Shown here piece after piece: positions 51,799-63,200 of a DNA stretch of 64,000 bases (its first letter is position 1; every line of letters starts with the position of its first letter). The position numbers and the translations under genes were made by a program. Source of the stretch: Lineus longissimus (Eukaryota > Nemertea > Pilidiophora > Heteronemertea > Lineidae); assembly GCF_910592395.1 (NCBI RefSeq), contig NC_088320.1:4278001-4342000 (forward strand). Direction: 5' to 3'. The notes beneath the pieces were generated by a model that was given only the letters and a program-made list of their open reading frames with translations, did no database searches and was not told the origin of the DNA.

Positions 51799-54700
51799 AT
51801 GAAAAAATCCAAGATGTGGGCAACTTTCGTCAGTTTGTGTGGATTGATACTGATTCTATGCGACATATCTGAAGGTGAGTCTGAGCCGTTTAGTCATAGT
51901 TTTCAGCTTTTCTTTATCAAAACGTAAACTTCCGAGGCATTCCACTCATCATTTTATACTAAATACACGAATTGACGCAAATGGCGGGGATTTTGGTTAA
52001 ATCTTTTGGGTGGATGACGAGCGATGGACATTGCCGCTTGAACTCTAAGGGGGTTAGTATATTGTCATGGTGCTTATTATTTTAAATTTTCTGTAGAATT
52101 AGATATATTCTGTTATCGTTTGATCATGCTAGCGGGACTATAATATATTGCTGGCATATAGGCCCTCCAGCAAAGTGGCAATCACACACAAATTCTCAAA
52201 GTATTCAACATGGCGATCTGAACCTTGTGCCACAGCCATAGCCTTGCCATGAGACGCGAAGAAAATCCCCACCCGATCATGAAAGCCTTGGTGGTTCAAC
52301 GGTTAGAATGCTGGACTTTCAATCTATTGGTGACGGGTTCGACTCCCCATGAATCCACTACATTTTTCTCTTTTTTCTCTTCGTTTCCTTGTTATTCATT
52401 AATTCATTTATTATTATTATCATCATTATCATTATCATCATAAAGTATCATTATCATTATCACTATTATCTTGAAGAAAACCCCTGAACCCGAACTTTAC
52501 AAACTGAGCTTATTTCTTATTTAGCAAGATGTAGTACAGATTGGAATGGACCTAACTCTGGCTTCTACTACCGATATCACGTTGGTAGAAAGACAATTAT
52601 TGATGCACAGAAGACCTGTTCGAATGATAGAGGTGGAAATCTTGTGAGCATACATAACGAAGCGGAGTGGAAGTTAGTACAACGACTAGTGTAAGTTAAC
52701 AAAAAAACAGGGTCGATGTCATTTTAGAATGTTTCGAGGTCACAGAAACTGAAGTAATTGCCTGCAAACCATGATAATCCTTACTCAGAGGAAGTTGAGT
52801 TGGTGAGATTAAGATAAGCCGCGTCTCTTTTCGGCCCTGCACATCACTTGGGCTACAATAAACAACGAGGATTTTTAGTCCCAACCTCACCCCGAATCCG
52901 TCCTACTTTGCCCAATTTGTTCGTTTTAAATGACCATGGCGAGATAAAAAAGAGATCTAGTTGGGTCTTGGATGGTGTGAGGTGATTGGGGGTATCCTGG
53001 ACTCGTGCTTTCCTTAGGATGCTTAACCCTCTGACGACTTTAAACTCTGAATCGTATGGCATGCCGCAAATCGAACCCATGACACACCGGTGTAATGTTT
53101 TTTGTTGTTTCCCATAGACAGCTACAATTGTATGTAGAGAGACCATGACTTTTCAGTAAAGGAAAAATAGAGAAAAACTGTTGTGTGCAATAGACAGCTA
53201 CATGTATATAGAGAGGCCACTTTGACTTTTCAGTAGGGGGAAACACAGGAAGACCTATCGTCCTGTTGACTTTGTCGATTAAACAGCAACATTGTGTGAA
53301 TAGGGTGACGAACTGGACTGCCCGCGAGTAATACCCCTCCCGAGTGCAGGACTAAGTGGCTGTCTGTGTCATGTTTTCAGCTGCGATGGAGCCGACGACG
53401 TGTGGCTGGGGATGACCCTTGGGAGTCGCGGAGACAAGTCCACTGCAAAATGGCTTGATCAGTCTCCGGTGAATTTCAAACCAACGCGATTCAAAGCTGA
53501 CTATTCCGGCAGTGCCAATGTTATTGGTATTCGAATGACAAAGGGCATTTTTTTGGGGGGTAATAACTGGTATTGGAATGATTCGGTTGGTTCAAAACGG
53601 TATAGTTACATGTGCAAACGAGGTAAGTGCTTCTTCATATCAGTATTTTTCAAAATCTTTACTGTTGCTGCAATCCTTCATTTAGAGACTACATGTAATT
53701 TACAACAATGTTGTCCATATATATGATGGCGATTGTATCATAACTCAAAAAAATATGCTGCACCAATTATTTACTTCATGTAACCATTGCTTGCACAAAA
53801 TTCTACCAAAAACCGAGATGTTTTCTGTTACAGGTCTCGTCATTTTCAACCCCATCTCTTTTGACCAATGAAAGATATGTACAAATGTTGCAATAATCAT
53901 GTCTGCTCTTATGCAGGTACCACTACCACTTCTACCACAACAGCAACCACTACGACCACTGCATCTTCCTCAACCAGCACGACCACTTCATCTTCCTCAA
54001 CCACCACGACTTCGACAACGACTCCAACTCCAGGTGCTACAACAACTACTGCAGCTCCAGGCACCACAACTACTTCAATGGCTCCTGCACAGGGCATCAC
54101 GACTAAAGTGGCTCCACTTGCCGACACCACTACTACAACAGCAGCTCCACCTGCAGGCACCACCCCTACAACAGTGGGTCCTCCTTCAGGTGCCACAACT
54201 ACAGCTCTAACTTCAGCTATAGCAACCAGCACCAAAACAGTTGCGCCCTCTTCTACAAACACCACCACCACCACCACCACCACCACCACCACTACGCCAA
54301 AAGGTTACCTGTTCCGGAAGGATCTGCATGGTAAGACTGGGCCTGGTCAATCGATGTAGCCAAACTAGATAAACAGCCTCGGCAGGACATGCCAACAGTC
54401 GACCCATGTTCCCCTCGACTTTCTACAAGTACGTTCGCTAAGACAGCATTAGTCCGAGATTTTAACATCGACCCATTGGCGCAATTGGCCCACTCTCACC
54501 AAGCAATGTGGTTCTGCTGCAAGTAGTTAATCATAGGAAACACTTGAATTGTTGCAAGAAGGTTGAAGCTGTTTGACAACTCAAAATAGGCCCGCAAAAA
54601 ATGTATTCTCATACCGAGGTCCTAGTAATGACTCTACATGTATGTCCATTCTTTAATCGCCTGAAAGTTTTTGCAATTTCTTCAGCTGGCTACACCCGCT

Positions 54701-57700
54701 CCCCCACGCCATGCCAAGCGGAGGAATGGGCCTACAGCAACCAGACTGGTTACTGCTATATGTTCTTCAGTGATCAGATCGATCACACTGAGGCTGAAGA
54801 GGTCTGCAAGAGAAAGAATGCAGAACTACTCTCAATAGAAAACCAAGATGAACAGAATTTCATTGACACCGTCCTTAGTTATGATTTCTACGACCACTGG
54901 ACTCTTGGAATACAAGACAAATGTAAGCAACTTTGACTTCAGCGTCTTATTTTTACGAGTAGCTGCATCTGATCGAATATTACAGAAGCATACAGGGGTA
55001 CAGCATTCATTTCCCTGGTGTCTTTTTCCTAAACTAACATCAAAAGTATGCGTTTAAGTTCTACATTCAAAAGTGGCTGACGTGAATCTAGACACCTTTG
55101 ACGACTCCTCGGACAGTCAATTGCATCATGTGATTGAATATCCTTATCCGTACAGGACGGATGAGGCCGGTCCACTGCCCCTGGAGTAGGTCGCCCCGGC
55201 TAGGGGGGAACTCCTTTATGGCCCAGGTAGAGTGATCGCATTGTAATCCAAAGGTCTTTGGTTCAAACCCCGCCAGCTGGACTTTTGGGTATTTTCCTTA
55301 ATGCGCATAAGAAACAATATCATTCTTCCAGCGGGAAATTTCACATATAATGGGAAGAAAATTACCTATGATAACTGGCTTGCTGATAATCTCTTGACCA
55401 CACCAAAAGCTGGAGAGGAGGTCTGCATGGCAGTGGTCAAGAATCTGTACCATGAGGGGTTCTTTCTGCTGAAATGGAAGTGGGACAGGAGACTTTGTAG
55501 TGAGAAGAAGAGTTTCGTCTGTCAGCATATCGGTGAGTGTATGGTGATCAACAAGAATTTAGATTGTACACGGACATTCTGTAACACTTACTCCAGGTCC
55601 TTGAGAAAATCATGAGTGGCTCAGAGTTTCTAAGTTTCAACTACAAGCACATCTTGGACGTGTGTTCTTCATAATAACCATAAATTAATTCCATTGCTTA
55701 GAAAGCCTCAAAACTTCTCGGGACAAGTTACCAGCGTCATCATTACTTCAAAGCCATTGCGTTCAAAGGTCATTTTCGTTTGTGACATTCAAATGGTGTC
55801 ATCCTGTCATATTGATGACGATCAAGAAAAAAATTAGTTGGTGGTCGCGATGGCTTTCTTGAACTCATTTTTATCCTCCTACACCATTTAGCCAAGAGGT
55901 GCCCAGCGCTCCCCTCTGTGGATTTCGTTGCACCACATCCTCCAAAGCCTTTCATTGAACTGGCCATAAACTATGCCTGCCAGCCTGGTTATGAGATGCC
56001 AAACTACACTTTAAAGTACTTGGAGTGGAAGAACAAAAAACCAAGTAAGTTCTTCAAACCTTTCAGTAGTATTCAACCCAGATTGTTCTTCCCGGAACTA
56101 TGAGTTTTAGAGTCTCAATGTTGTGCCTTTATATCGTCCTCTACAGAAGGTAATGCTACAAGAGAAGCAATAGACGCCTGGCAGACGTCGAAGCCCAACA
56201 TCACCACGATGCCGTCCATGAAGTACGAGTGTCTGTTCCCGGGGAAGTGGAGTGACGGTTCACTCGCTCCATGTGAACGTAAGTCGGCTGAATCCATGTT
56301 GTGTTTATGATTCCAGTGGTATAAGCTTTCATAGCTTGTTTTCGGTCTGTTTCCGGAACAAGAAGCGATAAAAAGTCTGATTCCCCAGAACCTGAGTCAA
56401 AATTTTTTTGCGAATCTTCAGGCCGTCAAAGTCTATGATAACTTTTAAAGCGTTTCGATTGAAAAATTCTTACAATAACATATCTGGTCATTCGTCGTTT
56501 CCCTCAAACTTTCCTTTTTGACTATTTCTAACTGGGGTATAATTACCTTTTCAGCAACATTTTGCAAATATCCACCCGCCGTGAAGCACGCCGAGAGAAA
56601 CTCTAGCGATCATGTGTTCTCTACTTGGATAGAGTACAAGTGTGAACACGGTTACCACTTTGAAGACACTAACTCAAGTACCGCTGTTGCCTGGTGTGGG
56701 CCAGACCAGGAGTGGATTGACGTGCCTCCAGACTGCAGGCGTAAGTCACCAATTGCAATATTTACAGTTCGGACGGGGATTATTCCGTGAGGAGCATCTC
56801 TTCAGATGATGATGCGACTAAATGCATTCGGAAATATTCTCCTCAACACATCGTTCTATTGGTACAAGTTATGCATGAATGATATCAGAGACGAATTAAA
56901 CCATTCTGTATGTTTGAATGGGAAACGTTGTTATCATACATGTCGACGTTCTTTCAGCTGTTGAGTGCGGAAAGTTTCCGCGAGTCGGTAACGCAACAGT
57001 CAACTCACAACAGCACCGTTTCAAGGAGACTGTCATCTGGACTTGCCATCACGGGTTCATGTTCCCTGATCGGACAGTAAGTCAATGGGTCGGCTGTAGG
57101 GAGAACTACGTCAACTGGCAGATCGGCAGATGGAACCTGAGTAAGCTGCCTGATTGTATAAGTAAGTCGAGTAGGCTTCTAAGAATCTCAATCTAGTGAC
57201 GACACATGTTGGCTTGGTTACATTCTTCTCGTTCCTCGTTGTTATCGTTGTTATTTCACGCCGTTTGCACAAAATCGATGCAAAGATCGTGGTAAAATCC
57301 ATCGCATTCAGTGGAAAAATTCTCCTACAAAGAGGGATACTTGTTTGTGGATGGACTCACGTGTGCCGGCATAAAATTTAAGAATCCTTACCATTTCCGC
57401 CCATTTTCAGCGCTAGAGTGTCGTCACCCACCCACTCCGGCGAACACGACGAGGAATTCTAATGCGACTGCGTACAGGAGCGTTATAGCCTATCGATGTG
57501 CGAGTGATGAATTTGAGTTCCCTAGTGGAGATGAAGAGATTCTCACTCAATGCTACATCGAGGCGAAGTGGAAGCCTCCGGTGCCACAGTGCAGGAGTGA
57601 GTATATGGTCGCAGCTTTTGGTGAAGGCTGCAGTAGCATACAATAAATCTTTACTTTGTAACTGCATCCCTGGCTTTGCACCCGCGTACACTGCCGTATG

Positions 57701-58325
57701 CATGAAAGGCGGCTTCACTGAGTGCATCTGTATCACTGAATGCAGCAACAGAAAGTACACTGTGGGTGCCGACCCATACGTACGTGCACATTGCTCACGA
57801 CCGTCCTTATCAAGTGCAGCGTGGTTTCTGGAAGTGAGTGTATATAGATGGGTGAAGGCTACAACAATGCGATGATGGAAGACAGTTTCATCTCACATAA
57901 GAAATATTCTGTGACTTCAGGTGGTCAGACCTATGGTATATACATGTGCGTGTACGCATACCCATGTACATGGTAACATCACTTTTTCTGTTGGAAGTTG
58001 ATCGTGCATCTTGCCTTGCACCCTTTCACGGACATTGGTGAATTTGAAGAGTCCCTTGGTAACTAATTTCTGATAGTTTTAGGCAACATCAGTTATATAT
58101 TCTACTCTTCCAGAGAAACCACCCAAGCTGAAGATGAAGGGCAAAAAGTACCTACCGCCACCTGTTGAATCTCCTGAGGCTAAGACTGTGGGGACATTGG
58201 CTGTGATCATCATGATAGTTCTACTGGTTCTTACAATCTTGATTGATTTGGGGACATGCTATCAAGGATTCAGATTCCTCAGGCACAACGTGAGGTCATT
58301 CAGCCGCTACTACGGCTTTGAGTGA
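51799..58325 (+). CDS. Membrane receptor: two C-type lectin domains, mucin stalk, four Sushi modules
   Basis: This is a probable type I cell-surface recognition protein of 802 aa. Exons: 51799-51874 (signal peptide), 52525-52690 and 53381-53622 (lectin domain 1), 53917-54330 (Thr-rich stalk, residues about 162-300, dense O-glycosylation expected), 54686-54922 and 55332-55532 (lectin domain 2), 55892-56044 and 56147-56278 (CCP1), 56555-56740 (CCP2), 56958-57161 (CCP3), 57411-57596 (CCP4), 58114-58325 (Lys-rich juxtamembrane, membrane span about 757-780, tail of about 22 residues ending at TGA). The exons sum to 2409 nt, and every intron is phase 1 except the one inside lectin domain 1. Domain 1 has VWLGM and WYWND but lacks the usual EPN/QPD motif and the inner disulfide pair. 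Domain 2 has the usual outer and inner cysteines but also no EPN/QPD, so canonical calcium-dependent sugar binding is doubtful. The layout recalls selectins but has no EGF module and adds a mucin stalk. The tail has two Tyr (RYYGFE) and no clear ITAM/ITIM. Confidence 0.9.
52146..52229 (+). repeat. Duplicated intronic segment, copy 1
   Basis: It starts TATTGCTGGCA and contains CAAAGTGGCAA, AATTCTCAA, TTCAACAT and GATCTGAA in the same order as 59228-59310, at roughly 80 percent identity by eye. It lies in intron 1 of the complete lectin receptor, just before the SINE-like element. The partner lies upstream of the second lectin gene. It is either a repeat family or a trace of the gene duplication. 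Confidence 0.75.
52286..52507 (+). mobile_element. tRNA-Glu-headed SINE-like element, copy 1
   Basis: The head (52286-52358) has an A-box-like TGGTTCAACGGTTAGAATGC, an anticodon-loop CTTTCAA reading TTC (Glu) and the B box GGGTTCGACTCC. The T stem is mismatched, so it is not a working tRNA. A T-rich stretch, an ATT/ATC simple repeat and a 3' block containing CCTGAACCCGAACTT follow. The same series occurs at 58600-58797, which shows a repeated unit. The 3' end stops about 17 bases before the acceptor of the first lectin exon. Confidence 0.8.
54261..54295 (+). repeat. ACC microsatellite inside the mucin-stalk exon
   Basis: About eleven consecutive ACC triplets encode a poly-Thr run just before the conserved PKGYLFRKD end of the stalk. 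It is in frame, so length changes would lengthen or shorten the stalk without a frameshift. The antisense strand reads as a poly-Val frame, which is an artefact. Confidence 0.9.
55205..55285 (+). repeat. tRNA-like sequence, probable tRNA-derived repeat
   Basis: TGGCCCAGGTAGAGTG resembles an A box and GGTTCAAACCCC a B box, about 35 bases apart. The putative anticodon loop ATTGTAA would read TGT (Thr). The anticodon and acceptor stems pair poorly, so this is a tRNA pseudogene or the head of a SINE, not a functional tRNA. It lies between the two halves of lectin domain 2, directly before the exon at 55332. Confidence 0.6.
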
Positions 58326-58599
58326 ACCAGTGTAAAATAGTGAATTCTATTTCGCCGAGGTTTTCAAATGAACTTATCCTTATGATCATCCAACGGATAC
58401 GGTTGCATCGTTTCAAGCCACGGTCTCAGACTACCGGTCGTACTATATGGTCTCCATGGTTCAATTCCCATTATCGGCGTGATACTCTAGTCAGGTATCT
58501 TTGCCATACATACATGACTTTCTCAACTAAGTATAGGCTAAGAGGGTACCGGAAGTTCACACAAGACGCGAAAAAAATCTCTACCCTAACATAAAAAAA

Positions 58600-58797
58600 C
58601 CTCTGTGGTTCAACGGTGAGAATGCTCGAATTTCGATATGGTGGTCACGGGTTCGACTCCCCGTGTATCCACAACATTTTTTTTCTTCATTTACTTTTTT
58701 CTTCAATCATGTACATAGTAATATTAGTATTATTATTATCATTATTATCAATATAATTTTTATCTTGAAAAACCCTGAACCCGAACTTGACAAACTC
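58600..58797 (+). mobile_element. tRNA-Glu-headed SINE-like element, copy 2
   Basis: The head includes TGTGGTTCAACGGTGAGAATGC and CACGGGTTCGACTCCCCGTG, with the same TTC anticodon position as copy 1. It is followed by a T-rich part, an ATT/ATC repeat and CTTGAAAAACCCTGAACCCGAACTTGACAAAC, matching the end of copy 1. The two copies share boundaries but differ at many positions, consistent with separate old insertions of one family. Confidence 0.8.
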
Positions 58798-59227
58798 AAG
58801 TACACACTGATTTCAGACTGCAACGAAGATCACACCAAAACTGAATGTAACTGTAGAATTTCCTAGACTTGGCGAAAACCAACTCACAACACTTGCGGAA
58901 ATCGTTATTAGTGATCAGCATTTAGTCTCTTGCTACACTGAGGAGGCGCATGTAGAGGAATAGGCACATTATCCTCTTTGTCACATAAATCCCTCACCCA
59001 AGTTCGCCCTCTAAATCACAGTGAGCTATATCATTACGATAAACGAAGTATGCAGACTTGACTCCAAGAGAATCGACTAGAACTTTAGTGCAAATCCGCA
59101 ATCTTTATGTAAGTCTTCTAACAGCGTCACATGCTTACAGATTCCTCACCTCTAAGCTGGCACAATGTAATTAAAACACGGATTTCCGCAAAAAAAGGGC
59201 AACGTTTGCTTAAAAACAACTATAACG

Positions 59228-59310
59228 TATTGCTGGCAGGTCCTCCATCAAAGTGGCAACCACAAAACAATTCTCAACGATTTCAACATCATGGTGATCT
59301 GAAGCTTGTG
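59228..59310 (+). repeat. Duplicated segment, copy 2
   Basis: Partner of 52146-52229 in the same orientation. Here it lies about 430 bases after the SINE-like element instead of directly before it, so the order of the two repeats is swapped relative to the first gene. It is noncoding. Confidence 0.75.
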
Positions 59311-60206
59311 TGAAATAAAAATGTCGCTCTACTTCATACAAGGTTCATATCGCTATAGCTTGGCTATTTATTACAGGAGATCGCTTTACAAAATACAATT
59401 GTAATTCTTGCATGCTAGTGTGGTATTCATACAGGTATATACTATTTGAATGGTCGTTATACATGTTTCTGCACAGCGCATCTTAATGGCTTTCATGATG
59501 ATAGAACCTTTTTTTCTTTGTAAGGCATATGAAACCCATGCTAGCAAATGTTACTCGGAAGTCAACTCAAATGTGCCATAGACATTGCATTGCATAGATT
59601 AAAAGAAATTATATCAACAAAAGCATTTAATGGTGTATGTGTACATTTAAAAGGAGTAAAAAAAACGGAGTCCGGATGCATACTACTCTATTCTGGTGAG
59701 TTTGAAAGCCAAACTTTTCGAATGAATATATAATTTAGCTGACTTTCACAGTATATCAGTTTCGGGCAATTTTCAACACGTGAAGTGTACAATTAAATAA
59801 TTGATAAGAACAATTCGGTGAATGACCTGGTTGTCAAGGACCGTGCGTGGCTGTCCGTGAGTTGAAAGAAAGTTTGCGACACTCGTTTCTGGCACAGATG
59901 CAAATTGTCATTTAGGGCGTGGTCAGTGAAGGCTGACGTTGCTCGCAAAGTTATTTAAAATCTTTGGGAGACTACCCGGGTTGATTCTGTTGATGTGCTG
60001 TGTTGGGTAACTGACTTTTCTCTCGATTTTGGAGGATTTCCTCTCCTGCAAAGTTTCGGCTGACCGAATATTGGACACGATTAGTTGCCAGTCCGGTTAT
60101 TTGACCCCCATTTGTCGTTTTTTTATATTTATAATGTGTGACATGGACGTTTATACTATGAATGTATAACGTTAAAATTGCGGATGAACCAGACCAGAAA
60201 ACCAAG

Positions 60207-63200
60207 ATGCAGTTATTTTCTGTCTGTTTCTTGGGAACGATACTTGCGCTGGACATGGTTACCCCAGCTATGACCGCCTGTGGCTCGAAATGGGTACCAT
60301 CATTCGGGTATGAATACCGTTACTACATGGAAAAGAAGAGCTTCCATAGAGCGCAAAATATCTGTTCGGGTGGCGGTAATCTGGATGGCAATCTTGTGAG
60401 CGTACACGGAAAGATGGAATGGGAATTTGTGCAAACACTTATGTAAGTATTGAGAAGAGGAATAACGTTATTTCCTCTTGGTAAGAAGGTATATACAGTT
60501 CTTGCCACAATGCAATTATATACTAATATAGCCTGTGTGTGCATAAAACTGCCAGCTATGTTTTCGATTTTCGATATTTTCGCTCTTCGGCAGCTGGCTC
60601 CCATTCGCCCGATATCGTTTAAAAATGAGAGAAATTTTGAATTTACTGCTATTTGGCTGGTATGGCTACATCTGTATGTACAGTCCTTCAAAAAAGTAAA
60701 TGGACACACAAAAATCAAATTTTCTTGAAAACGGCTGGTGATAAATCGATTCGGTTTGCTGCATTTGATAGGACATTTAGTTGTGCATCATGGTATCTAC
60801 CACATAAAAATTAGCCATTTTATCTAATACCGACTTTTATTGATTTACAAAAGGCCCCAAAATCAACTTTTTCGTTTCCGATTTTTTTCGTACTTTTTCT
60901 TGATAGGATGAATCACCATGATGAAAAACCCACGTCCCCATCAAGGTGATGAAAATATCTTGTGTCAATTGGTGGGAAAACAGCATTTTATGTCAAAATT
61001 TTGCACCTTGTTTATTGACTTTGGAATTACTTTGGAGAAGTCGACCATAGCCAATTATGTCAGTTTCAACATGCAGCCCGAGTGTTAATTCCTTATTGGC
61101 TGATGTTTTGAATGGGGTTGGAAATGTTGTTAACATTGATGTATTGTAAACGCGAGGGTAAAGTAATATTGGTGAACCCATTGTCCAGCTGCCAAATCCA
61201 GGCCTGGGAGAGATATTCATAGGCATATTAAACAAGGCCATTGAAATGGTGACATGATTCCGGTTGTCTGGGCCAGGTGAATAATATCAAGGGGGCATCT
61301 CCGCAGTAGAAGACCGGGTAACAAAACCCTTTTGCACAAATGGGTTAATAAGTTGCAGATTCAAGTGAAAACTGTGGAATTTCTTAGATATTCACTCATA
61401 ACTCAACAGAAGCTTCCAGTCAATATAAAATTTGCCCCCAAAAAATGCGTGATAAAAATGTTGATTTTGGGACCTTTCATAAATCGAAAAAATTGACTTA
61501 TAGGTAAAATAGCAAATTTCCAAGTGGTAGATATCATGATGCACAACTAAATGCCCTATCAAATGCAGCAAACCGCATCGATTTATCACCAGCCGTTTTC
61601 AAGAAAATTTGATTTTTGTGTGTCCATTTACTTTTTTGAAGGACTGTACATTTATATATTCGATATTGTTGCATGTAATGTACTTCTTGCTTTTACTGTT
61701 GCGCGTATTGTTAAAGAACAGGCTACCGCGCAATAGGGCCCGGGTTCGATCCCCCGGGGAGAACCCAGTATTGATTTCTTGTTAAACCCGTGGTCTTGGC
61801 TTCAAGGAACTAAAATCCCCGACTTTTCTCAGTCCCGTGGTTGCTTCTATCAGGTGTTTTTACCAGGGCAAGCAAAATAACCCCACCAAGTGAGAAACAT
61901 GAGTGGCTTGCGTGCCGGGAATCTGGCCGAAGACAGAATGACGAGGCCAATAACCCAATTGGCGCCAAACTGTTGTGACACCTAAAAACGCTCATCCCGC
62001 CTTTGGAGGAGGAATACTCCATGGAGAATAACGCCACAAGTGCAGAGCGAGCGCTAAAAGGAAGGAAGAAGTAACTTTGAAATGACGATTGCAACGTACA
62101 TGTATCTACACAATTAACACGAGCTCAACACTTTTGCTTTAGTTGCGACTCCTCCACTGAAGTATGGATCGGTATGACGCTTGTAGAGGGCAGGAAAAAA
62201 ACCGCTAGATGGATTGACGGCACTGACACTGACTATATATTGCCCAAGGCTGAATTTGAGGTGGATAATGGCGAATTCGGTGTTACCGTTAGAATGAAGA
62301 AAAGTTCCAAGGGCAATTGGTATTGGGATGATACTACAGCCAATTGGCGAAAGAATTTCATATGCAAACGAGGTAGGGTGAAACATTTGAGACAAAGTTT
62401 CAGTACATACGCAGGCAATATTTCCAGTCATAGATTCTCTGACGGAGATAAATCATTGCAAACTCTTTTTGATAGGATCTATGATGGAATTTTCTTCGTA
62501 GATGGGATGTATATCTCACATGTAAATACATGTATAGCATTATTTCCTTTATTAAATAATTACGTTGCAGTGAAGTGCGGTGCGGGTTATATAGGACCCT
62601 ACTCCGGCTATGAATACCGATATCACAAATCGAAGATGACACCGCGACTTGCGCACGACCCAAGCATCTCATTGGTCAATTCATGGTACTTCCCCTGACC
62701 CAAACCCACCAGAGTATGACTCGAGACCTGGTGTCGGTCCTTAAACAGCACGAAAAATTATTATTATCAGCATCGTCATCATTATCATATCAATCCCCAT
62801 GAGGTGTGGCAGTAACAGTTTTCGATGTATGCCGTTCCGTGATGGCTTTGGTTGTATTATCTCTTCGAGCACATAATAAATATTTCAATGGCAGTGGTTT
62901 GCAGGAGTGAAAAACTCGACAACTGTCACACTTCAATATATGTTTACATCGTGTCATCGTAGGTATACTACACTGCGAGTACTATTCTAATGGATTAAGA
63001 GGTCGATTGTCGCTGTACCTGTCCACTTTAATGTCTAAAGTGCAGTTTTTCTCGCTCGCCGATTACCAAGTAGGGTTAAGTTGTAAACTCTTGTTGCAAC
63101 CTGCCACTGAGGGAAGAGTTCATGCTTCAATTTCATATAAGGTAAAATGAGGAGCTAGCCCTAGTAGAAAGTCAGCCCTTCCGTTGTTTTATACAGTCTT

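Larger units (their letters stand above)
58326..60206. other. Spacer between the two lectin-receptor genes
   Basis: It holds the 3' end of the first receptor, a second SINE-like element (58600-58797), the partner of the duplicated segment (59228-59310) and, near 59314, an AATAAA that could end the upstream transcript. No coding sequence is supported. The promoter of the second gene should lie near the right end; a TATATTTATAATG stretch at about 60123-60135 is the only TATA-like sequence noticed. Confidence 0.55.

Noticed and set aside
52286-52358. Possible functional tRNA-Glu
   Set aside because: The T stem has mismatches, the acceptor ends do not pair well, and the same sequence with the same tail recurs at 58600; a SINE head explains it better.
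53909-54292. 127-codon minus-strand frame rich in Val
   Set aside because: It is the antisense of the ACN-rich mucin-stalk exon; the Val-rich reading is a by-product of the Thr codons.
58780-58865. Decayed lectin exon after SINE copy 2 (following TTTCAG at about 58817)
   Set aside because: The downstream sequence does not align convincingly with the lectin first exon; similarity stops at the end of the SINE.
60993-61241. 82-codon frame within the mariner-type element as a transposase remnant
   Set aside because: No helix-turn-helix or DDE/D residues can be placed, and the length and composition do not support it.
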